From: Candidatus Cryptobacteroides merdipullorum
GTDB taxonomy: Bacteria; Bacteroidota; Bacteroidia; Bacteroidales; UBA932
Assembly: GCA_018715685.1 (NCBI GenBank)
Contig: DVLC01000022.1
Coordinates: 1 to 39,623 of the forward strand
Direction of reading: 5' to 3'
DNA length: 39,623 bases
The translations under genes and the position numbers were made by a program. The notes under the pieces were generated by a model. The model saw only the letters and a program-made list of their open reading frames with translations, ran no database searches and had not been told where the DNA came from. The stretch's first letter is position 1. Each line of letters opens with the position of its first letter. This document shows, piece after piece, positions 34,198-39,623 of this stretch.

Positions 34198-35193
34198 ATG
34201 GCTATTACAGCAGCAGACGTAATGAAGTTGCGCAAGATGACTTCTGCGGGAATGATGGACTGCAAGAAGGCCCTCGAGGAAGCCGCCGGCGACTTCGACA
34301 AGGCCATCGGCATCATTCGCGAGAAGGGCAAGATGGTTGCCGCCAAGCGTGCGGACAGAGAGACCTCCGAGGGAGCGGTGAAGACCCGCATCTCCGGAAA
34401 CAAGGCTCTGATCGTATGCCTCGGCTGCGAGACCGACTTCGTTTCCCGCAACGCGGATTTCCAGAATCTTGCGAACGCAATCGCCGACGTCGCAATCGCG
34501 CAGTGCCCCGCAGACCTTGAGGCGCTCAAGGCCTGCCGCATGTCCGACGGCTACACCGTCGAGGAAGCGGTCGAGGCCCAGACCGGAAAGACCGGCGAGA
34601 AGCATGTCCTCGCCTACTATTCCCTCATCGAGGCTCCTTTCGTTGCGGAGTATGTGCATACTCTCAACGGAAAGCTCGGAGCGATCGTGGGCTTCAACAA
34701 GGAAGTTCCCGCGGAGCTCGCAAAGGGTATCGTGATGCAGGTGGCTTCCATGAATCCCGTCGCAGTTTCACCCGAGGAATGCCCTCAGGAGGTCATCGAC
34801 AACGAGCTTAAGGTCGCTGTCGAGAAGACCAAGGAAGAGCTCGTGCAGAAGGCGGTGAACGCCGCTCTCGAAAAGGCCGGAATCAATCCCGCGCATGTCG
34901 ACAGCGAGGATCACATCGAGTCCAACACCGCGAAGGGCTGGCTGACTCCCGAGCAGGCCGACAAGGCCCGTGAGATCATCAGGACCGTAGGCGAGCAGAA
35001 GGCCGCGAGCCTTCCCGAGCAGATGGTGAACAACATCGCTCACGGACGTCTCCAGAAGTTCTTCAAGGAGCAGACCCTCATGGAGCAGGAGTATCAGATG
35101 GGCGACGGCAAGCAGTCCGTAAAGGAGGTCATCGCCGCAACTGACAAGGATATCAAGGTGCTCGCATTCAGGCGTTTTTCTCTGAACGACTAA
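34198..35193 (+). CDS. tsf: Translation elongation factor Ts
   Basis: A 331-residue nucleotide exchange factor for EF-Tu. The N-terminal UBA-like domain has LRKMTSAGMMDCKKALEEA (11-29). The core contact motif TDFV lies near 79-82 (CETDFVSRN). The longer length comes from the second core subdomain, with SLPEQMVNNIAHGRLQKFFKE near the C-terminus. Last gene before a strong bidirectional terminator, so rpsB-tsf transcription ends here. Confidence 0.97.
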   Translation: MAITAADVMKLRKMTSAGMMDCKKALEEAAGDFDKAIGIIREKGKMVAAKRADRETSEGAVKTRISGNKALIVCLGCETDFVSRNADFQNLANAIADVAIAQCPADLEALKACRMSDGYTVEEAVEAQTGKTGEKHVLAYYSLIEAPFVAEYVHTLNGKLGAIVGFNKEVPAELAKGIVMQVASMNPVAVSPEECPQEVIDNELKVAVEKTKEELVQKAVNAALEKAGINPAHVDSEDHIESNTAKGWLTPEQADKAREIIRTVGEQKAASLPEQMVNNIAHGRLQKFFKEQTLMEQEYQMGDGKQSVKEVIAATDKDIKVLAFRRFSLND

Positions 35194-35213
35194 TCGGGTC
35201 TCCCCATAGCTGG

Positions 35214-35249
35214 AAAAAGGAAGCGGCAATGTGTCGCTTCCTTTTTTTT
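35214..35249. terminator. Bidirectional intrinsic terminator after tsf
   Basis: AAAAAGGAAGCG (35214-35225) and CGCTTCCTTTTTTTT (35235-35249) form a 7-bp GC-containing stem extended by A-T pairs and a T-run on both strands. It ends tsf (+) and can also stop the convergent lipoprotein transcript (-). Confidence 0.9.
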
Positions 35250-35289
35250 GTGCTGTCCGGCGTGTTCCGGAGTCGTGGACCAGGTGTTA

Positions 35290-35312
35290 GACAGCCGTCT
35301 GTCCGTATTTTT
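35290..35312 (+). terminator. Weak second hairpin with T-run
   Basis: GACAG (35290-35294) and CTGTC (35299-35303) pair across a 4-nt loop, followed shortly by six Ts. It sits between the tsf terminator and the 3' end of the convergent lipoprotein gene and may be a back-up terminator. Confidence 0.35.
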
Positions 35313-36620
35313 TCAGTAGTCGACGGTCACTTCTTGAGGATGGATCGATACGGTTTCGCGGTATGTCTCCTCGCGTTCGCCCCACTCTATGGTGAGGACG
35401 TAGTAATATTTCTTGCCGTCCTCGCGGATTTCATAAGCATAGGGATCATAATCCGTGATTATGCCGGTCTGGAGATAGTGCACCTGTTCCAGAGGTTTTT
35501 CCATGTGGATGTAGCTCAGGCATCCTTCCGGCCCTTCGAAAAGATAGCTGATCTCGGGCTCGCCATATTCGTAGTAAAATCCTTCCTTTTCCACCGGTTT
35601 GTCCAGGTCGTCTTCGCTTACCGCAATCTGCTGCTGATCCGGCGACAGGAGAACGGCGTCCCAGTAGTCGGGATAAGCATAGTCCGTGCAGCGGGTTCCC
35701 AGCATTCCGATGATGCCGAGCGGTGCGATACCGCTGCCGTAGCCTCCCGTCATGAGCCAGTTTATGTCGATATTTCCGGTGTTGGGATAGGAGGAGTAGA
35801 GATAGTCCGTATCATAGTATTCGTAATGCACGCGGGCGATGTTCCCGTCCGTCCATATATAGTCCGTGACTGATTCGGAATATCCGTCAGTGCTGGTTTC
35901 TTTGACGAGCCGTCCTTCGCTGTCATAAGTGAGCGTGATATCCGAAGCGTATTCTCTCCCGTCGTAAGTTTCGCTGTATTCTACTTCTGTCGCCCGGCCT
36001 TCGCTGTCCAGCGTGGCTTCTACGTTTATCCCGTCATCTCCGGTGATGCTGACCGACCGTTTCCCGTAGGATATCGTGTAGTAGTACATGGAATATTCGT
36101 CATCGAGTCGGCTGTCGCCACGTATTGTCGTGACTCTGCCTTCGCCGTCGTATTCGAAACTGAAATTGTCTTCATTGCCCTCCGAAGGATCGAGAATCCT
36201 GATATGGCGGATGTATGTGGCTGGTATCTCGACAGGCGGGGCTTCGATGTCGCCTCCGGGCGTTTCATCGTCTGTGCCGAGCTGTGTGATTTGTACTGAC
36301 AGGAACTGATCTCCTGAAGAAATGTCGATGAATGCGATGCGGCTGTCCGCTCTTTCATTCGGTCCGGCGGAAACGGTAACGGTCTGCCGGCTTGCGTCGC
36401 CCGATGTCGGGTTGATGGAAATCCAGCTGTCTACGCCTTCATCGGTGCGGATGTCGGCTGACCATGCATAGGGGGGGGTGAAAGTGAAATCTGTCGTACC
36501 TCCAGTTGCCGCCAGTATGCCGGGTTCCGAATCGAGGCTTATGGACTGCCCTATGCCGGTACACCCGGCGGCAAGCAGCGCTGATGCGACGATTGCCGCA
36601 ATAATAGAATAAGGTTTCAT
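35313..36620 (-). CDS. Lipoprotein with N-terminal BACON-like domain and YD-like repeats, 435 aa
   Basis: The start is ATG 36620 (MKPYSIIAAIVASALLAAGC), giving a signal peptide with lipobox LAAGC. A BACON-like beta-sandwich (about 25-115) is suggested by TGGTTDFTFTPPYAWSADI, SWISINPTSGDASRQTVTVSAGPNE and SVQITQLG. It is followed by units of the form Y-D-x-E-G-R (FEYDGEGRVTTI, ATLDSEGRATEVEY, LTYDSEGRLVKET). The C-terminal half, rich in Tyr and Asp, resembles Bacteroidota DUF4595-type proteins; that match is tentative. Surface exposure is likely; ligand unknown. Two 18-bp near-repeats lie just before the ATG. No clear TAnnTTTG was found. Confidence 0.85.
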   Translation of the reverse strand: MKPYSIIAAIVASALLAAGCTGIGQSISLDSEPGILAATGGTTDFTFTPPYAWSADIRTDEGVDSWISINPTSGDASRQTVTVSAGPNERADSRIAFIDISSGDQFLSVQITQLGTDDETPGGDIEAPPVEIPATYIRHIRILDPSEGNEDNFSFEYDGEGRVTTIRGDSRLDDEYSMYYYTISYGKRSVSITGDDGINVEATLDSEGRATEVEYSETYDGREYASDITLTYDSEGRLVKETSTDGYSESVTDYIWTDGNIARVHYEYYDTDYLYSSYPNTGNIDINWLMTGGYGSGIAPLGIIGMLGTRCTDYAYPDYWDAVLLSPDQQQIAVSEDDLDKPVEKEGFYYEYGEPEISYLFEGPEGCLSYIHMEKPLEQVHYLQTGIITDYDPYAYEIREDGKKYYYVLTIEWGEREETYRETVSIHPQEVTVDY

Positions 36621-36624
36621 GGCG

Positions 36625-36660
36625 GTAATGTATGAAATTTCCGTAATATACGATATTTCC
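36625..36660. repeat. Two tandem 18-bp near-identical repeats upstream of the 435-aa lipoprotein gene
   Basis: Units at 36625-36642 and 36643-36660 match at 15 of 18 positions (GTAATGTATGAAATTTCC / GTAATATACGATATTTCC). A partial third copy of the CGATATTT core follows at 36662. They begin 5 nt upstream of the ATG, in the leader or promoter region. Confidence 0.6.
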
Positions 36661-36674
36661 CCGATATTTTTGAA

Positions 36675-36706
36675 TTTGGAGCAAGAAGATAAATTCCCTA
36701 TGTTTG
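36675..36706 (+). promoter_or_regulatory. Complete Bacteroidota promoter of the 683-aa lipoprotein gene
   Basis: TTTG at 36675-36678 and TATGTTTG at 36699-36706 with a 20-nt spacer. The ATG is at 36750, so the leader is about 38 nt. Confidence 0.7.
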
Positions 36707-36749
36707 TCAGCCAATGCTTGATTTTCAACCAAAATAAAGTAATTCAATC

Positions 36750-38801
36750 ATGTCAATCAAGAACAATCTTAAGGCGGTTCTGGCCATCCTGATGGTGGCG
36801 GCCGCGTGCGGGAAAGGCCCTCTGCCGGGGGGTGACTACATTGTGACCGATTATGAGTCATCGGATGTTCCGGAAATGATTCCCTACAACGGAGGCGAGT
36901 ACACACTTCACCTGAAGACGGAAATCGAGACCAGATCAACCGCTCCGACTTTCGTGGAGTGGCAGTACAGGGTTACTGAGGGCGGCATCGTGGGTGAGCC
37001 CGTGGCTGTGACGACACCTGTCGACGAGATCACGGTGGTGATATCTCCCAACTACAGCGAGAGTGAGCGCGACATCGTGGTCGAGATGTCGGATGCCGAT
37101 GCAGAAGGAGAATGGACCCGCATCGTCGAGGCGAAGCAGGAGTCCGCTCTTGTCAAGGTAGGAGACTTCTGGTGGGCCAGGGCGAATGTGACCGTGAAGG
37201 ACGGGCGGTTCGCTCTCGCGGACAGGATGTCCGATCCCGGATACTTCTTCAGGAACGGCAGCATCTATGGTGTCCCTTCGGACGGGAACTACGAGGGAAC
37301 GGCTTACAAGCCGGAGGCTGAAGCCATCGCGTTGGCCGACATCCCTTACGGAGATTCGGAAATGGATCCCTGCTCCATGGTGGACCCCGGCTTCAGAACT
37401 CCCACCTATCTTGAGCTTTCCCGTCTGTTTGAAATGGAGGACTATGGGAACGAGCATGAACTTGACGGCATAAAGGGCATGGGATATATGAACTCTTCCT
37501 TCTTCATGCCTTTCAGCGGCTCGATGGAAATCGCCACCGGAACCGTTTCCGGGCAGTCTCAGCTCGCCGGCTATTGGGGCCTGGGAGAGAATTACTATGG
37601 CGAAGGAGTCATCTATGTGCTGAACGCAGAGTACTCTCTGGTGGATTTTGATCTTTCCGGCACGAACATGGCCTCGCTGCGCTGCGTGAAGAACGTCCGC
37701 CAGCCTTCATATCTGTCCCATTCGCCGGAAGAAGTGGAGACAAACGCGGAATTCGCTCTCACAGTGGTGACTGATCCCGGCGAGTTCCCGGTCTATGAAG
37801 TCGCCATCGAGGCGGAAGACGGGGAGTATGTGGCTGCTGATGCCGGTCCCGACAGCAAGGATGTGACTCTGACGGTTCCGCAGAATGACAATACGGAGGC
37901 GCGCGAGTGGAAGATATTCGTCAATTCCAGATATACTGGTGCGTCGTTCGTGCAGCCAGGCATGAAAGATTATGTCATCTATCGTTCACATACGCCCCGC
38001 GAGGCCGGCCATGAAGCCTTTGACCTTGTTGTCCGCTACGAGAGCGACCTTGCTGAATTCCCCGTTGCCGTCAAGGACGAATCTGGGCAGGAAGTGGCGG
38101 CCGGAACATGTGTAGGAAGCTCCGGAGAAGTGACTCTCCGGGTGCCGGAGAACACCGGAAAGGAGCGTACTCTCGGCATCTGGCTGAACGGAACCGATAC
38201 CGGTGCGTCCGTCGTCCAGGAAGGAGTGCCTTCGTCTTCGCTGCTGTCCGTGATATGGAGCGAAGGCTTCCTCACTGTAGTTGACGGAGAATATACTTTC
38301 GCCGCGCCGGAGGAAGTGGGAATGTACTTCAAATGGAAGAGCCGCTACGGTATCGATCTCGGAAAGAATCCCACCTCATCGTCGAAGTTCGAGGGTACGG
38401 CATACGGGCCTGAAGCCAAAACTTTCTCTGATTATGCCGAAATACCGAACGGAGAGGTAGACCCTTGTTCGTTCGTGGCTCCCGCAGGCACATGGCGTAT
38501 GCCTTCACCTGAACTTTTCGAGGAGTTCGGAGCCGATGGCATGCAGTGGGGAGGGACGGACGCCTACAAGACAGTCAGCGACGGGGAGCAGAGTCTTGTG
38601 TTCGCGCTTTCCGGACAGCTCAGGAATGACGGCTCGAAGGTGATGTTGCCTACTGGTGCGTCGCTCGTCTGGACGGACGCCCTGAGTGACGAGGAGGGCA
38701 AGGCGCAATACTATATGTGGTCCAAGAGTTCTGATTTCGGAAAACTTTCGCAGAATAGCATGGATACCGGAATGATGATCCGTTGCGTCAGGGACAAGTA
38801 G
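36750..38801 (+). CDS. Lipoprotein with two FISUMP-like domains flanking two Ig/BACON-like repeats, 683 aa
   Basis: The signal peptide ends in lipobox VAAAC (about 16-20). A beta-rich N-terminal domain (about 35-128) is followed by domain A (about 130-315; FWWARANV, YEGTAYKPEAE, DPCSMVDPGFRTPTYLELSRLF, ending LRCVKN). Two ~85-residue repeats come next (about 322-408 and 409-497), each ending TGAS[F/V]VQ.G. Domain B (about 503-683; FEGTAYGPEAK, DPCSFVAPAGTWRMPSPELFEEF, ending IRCVRDK) closes the protein. Domains A and B are clear internal duplicates and have the FISUMP pattern (DPC...R.P...RCV); the paired Cys suggest a disulfide. Probably a surface-exposed binding protein; ligand unknown. Followed by a terminator. 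Confidence 0.88.
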   Translation: MSIKNNLKAVLAILMVAAACGKGPLPGGDYIVTDYESSDVPEMIPYNGGEYTLHLKTEIETRSTAPTFVEWQYRVTEGGIVGEPVAVTTPVDEITVVISPNYSESERDIVVEMSDADAEGEWTRIVEAKQESALVKVGDFWWARANVTVKDGRFALADRMSDPGYFFRNGSIYGVPSDGNYEGTAYKPEAEAIALADIPYGDSEMDPCSMVDPGFRTPTYLELSRLFEMEDYGNEHELDGIKGMGYMNSSFFMPFSGSMEIATGTVSGQSQLAGYWGLGENYYGEGVIYVLNAEYSLVDFDLSGTNMASLRCVKNVRQPSYLSHSPEEVETNAEFALTVVTDPGEFPVYEVAIEAEDGEYVAADAGPDSKDVTLTVPQNDNTEAREWKIFVNSRYTGASFVQPGMKDYVIYRSHTPREAGHEAFDLVVRYESDLAEFPVAVKDESGQEVAAGTCVGSSGEVTLRVPENTGKERTLGIWLNGTDTGASVVQEGVPSSSLLSVIWSEGFLTVVDGEYTFAAPEEVGMYFKWKSRYGIDLGKNPTSSSKFEGTAYGPEAKTFSDYAEIPNGEVDPCSFVAPAGTWRMPSPELFEEFGADGMQWGGTDAYKTVSDGEQSLVFALSGQLRNDGSKVMLPTGASLVWTDALSDEEGKAQYYMWSKSSDFGKLSQNSMDTGMMIRCVRDK

Positions 38802-38893
38802 AGCATAATCCCGCTTCTTTTTCTCGTTCCTGAAAGATTTGCACCAGGTCGTCTTTGTTGGAACGGGATTGACATAGGAGTGGTATATTTTAC

Positions 38894-38929
38894 AAAAACG
38901 GCCTTGGTGAGCGATCCGGGGCCGTTTTT
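38894..38929 (+). terminator. Intrinsic terminator downstream of the 683-aa lipoprotein gene
   Basis: AAAAACGGCC (38894-38903) pairs perfectly with GGCCGTTTTT (38920-38929), a 10-bp stem with a 16-nt loop and a T-run. It works in principle on both strands. Confidence 0.85.
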
Positions 38930-39220
38930 GCTTGTTCAGCGGGATCGGCCGCGGCCTGCCGCTCGTGAGGCGGTATATTAGGGAACAGCCTCCCTTGCGG
39001 CAGCCGCGGCCGTCGGCACCCCAGGACTTGCGCAAACCGTAGGTCACAGCAGCGGACAACAAAAACCTGGTAGCGGTATGTTTTGCGAAATCAGCCCTGC
39101 GGCGGCCTGTGTGGCCGATTATCTGGAATATATTGCTCCCAAGTCGCCACGAAAACACCTCAGACCTGTGAGCGTTATCCTTCCAGAGCAGATTGTCAAT
39201 CAAGCTTTTAAACTCGTATA

Positions 39221-39260
39221 ATGCTTCCAAATCGGCTTTTCTGGTCCGACTTGGGAGCAT
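39221..39260. repeat. Inverted repeat with 15-bp arms, plus a third copy at 39134-39146
   Basis: ATGCTTCCAAATCGG (39221-39235) and CCGACTTGGGAGCAT (39246-39260) pair at 13 of 15 positions as DNA, with the other two forming G-U pairs in RNA. TGCTCCCAAGTCG recurs at 39134-39146 in the same orientation as the left arm, matching the complement of the right arm exactly. Confidence 0.6.
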
Positions 39261-39562
39261 TAGGTCTTAGAAAAATGGCCTTCCATAGGCCTGAAAGGGC
39301 ATTTCCCAAAAACATATTGCTTTCAGGTAATTTCATTTTCATCACGGAGCACCGTTGTCCCGAAGTTCTGCAATCCATCTGTGCGCCTCAGCCTGCCTGC
39401 AGGCGTATGCAGGGCATGCCGGTGTCGACGGTGGAAGGAAACGGTGTCCACCTTCGACGCCAATCGGCCTTTCACGCCACGGCAAGCCATCCGCCTCGCG
39501 CAGGTGGATTGCATAAAGTCAACCATGAACTTGAAAATCAAATTATTATTAGTACATTCGTC

Positions 39563-39587
39563 CGGAGGACAATGTCGTCCGATTTTT
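39563..39587 (+). terminator. Terminator-like hairpin near the right edge
   Basis: CGGAGGAC (39563-39570) and GTCGTCCG (39574-39581) pair with one mismatch around a 3-nt loop, followed by ATTTTT. The gene it would serve is not evident. Confidence 0.3.
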
Positions 39588-39623
39588 ACAATTGATGATC
39601 ATCTATATGTCCAGATTCTTGCT

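Larger units (their letters stand above)
38802..39623. other. Repeat-rich ~820-nt stretch with no convincing gene
   Basis: Open frames here on both strands are biased mixtures (Arg/Pro/His-rich) without recognisable domains, so I call no gene. The stretch holds the terminator at 38894-38929, AATCCCG (38807) mirrored by CGGGATT (38864), a 15-bp-arm hairpin at 39221-39260 and another copy of its arm at 39134-39146. A terminator-like hairpin lies at 39563-39587. Such a mosaic looks like a multicopy intergenic element or remnant of a mobile element, or it may hide a structured RNA; none of this can be proved from one copy. Confidence 0.5.

Noticed and set aside
39000..39080. GGTCACAGCAGCGGA stretch considered as a signal recognition particle RNA core
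   Set aside because: The GGAA tetraloop between the GGTCA and AGCAG sides is missing and no closing helix of the right length was found.
38505..39260. 251-codon minus-strand frame overlapping the end of the 683-aa lipoprotein gene
   Set aside because: It runs through a real gene, a strong terminator and inverted repeats, is rich in Arg and Lys without a domain, and its first codons are simply one arm of the 39221-39260 inverted repeat.
38940..39260. RNase P RNA or tmRNA in the gene-poor right end
   Set aside because: None of the universally conserved RNase P core segments or tmRNA acceptor/tag features were found on either strand.
39525..39623. AT-rich frame open to the right edge beginning MNLKIKLLLVHSSG
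   Set aside because: Only 33 codons are visible, no promoter precedes it, and a terminator-like hairpin (39563-39587) lies inside it. It could still be a truncated gene but cannot be supported.
1..39623. CRISPR arrays, insertion sequences with transposase, prophage genes
   Set aside because: No regularly spaced direct repeats, transposase or integrase motifs, or phage structural genes were seen in the window.

Overview
The window reads as a chromosomal segment of a fairly high-GC member of the Bacteroidales (phylum Bacteroidota). This rests on several independent signs. Promoters match the Bacteroidota -7 element TAnnTTTG, with TTTG at -33 in the best cases. Shine-Dalgarno sequences are largely absent. 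The surface lipoproteins carry BACON-like and FISUMP-like domains, there is a Bacteroidota-type RHS/YD-repeat protein, and the conserved DUF3109-type and coiled-coil proteins are typical of the phylum. Genus cannot be assigned from the sequence alone. Most of the window is dense core genome; the two ends and the 35.3-39.6 kb stretch look more accessory.

Layout. (1) 1-2705 (-) is the first ~900 codons of a secreted RHS-like protein, running off the left edge, directly downstream of a tRNA-Leu(TAA) gene. (2) 2833-8350 (-) is the rod-shape/elongasome operon mreB-mreC-mreD-mrdA-rodA. (3) ispD (+) converges on a topA-lrp unit (-). (4) 12.0-16.3 kb (+) is a second wall operon: class A PBP, ddl, prmC. 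(5) 16.4-26 kb holds a lipoprotein of unknown function, a TPR-U32 peptidase pair, an M16-like protein coupled to a DUF3109-type Cys-rich protein, a small membrane protein, and a coiled-coil membrane protein coupled to hemW. (6) 26.1-31.4 kb holds dus, an M24 aminopeptidase with lpxK, and pyrH-frr. (7) 31.5-35.2 kb holds a solitary succinate dehydrogenase/fumarate reductase cytochrome b gene and the translation block rplM-rpsI-rpsB-tsf, closed by a strong terminator. (8) 35.3-38.8 kb holds two divergent surface lipoproteins. (9) 38.8-39.6 kb is ~820 nt without a convincing gene but rich in inverted repeats.

How it fits together. Envelope growth dominates. MreBCD, RodA and PBP2 are the elongasome. 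PBP1A and Ddl add bifunctional polymerisation and the D-Ala-D-Ala precursor. LpxK contributes lipid A and IspD the isoprenoid carrier precursors. Translation is the other theme (L13, S9, S2, EF-Ts, RRF, PrmC, Dus, the RlhA-like U32 protein, tRNA-Leu). No classical mobile element, CRISPR array or defence island is visible.

The points most worth checking are: an M16-family protein that has lost its HxxEH zinc site; a 16/17-identical promoter/initiator sequence shared by mreB and an unrelated coiled-coil gene; several promoters placed so close to the start codon that the mRNA should be leaderless; a hairpin at the predicted 5' end of the L13 mRNA; a solitary cytochrome b subunit; an internally duplicated FISUMP-like lipoprotein; and the repeat-rich right end. 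No searches were run; family names are from recognition of motifs and overall sequence character.
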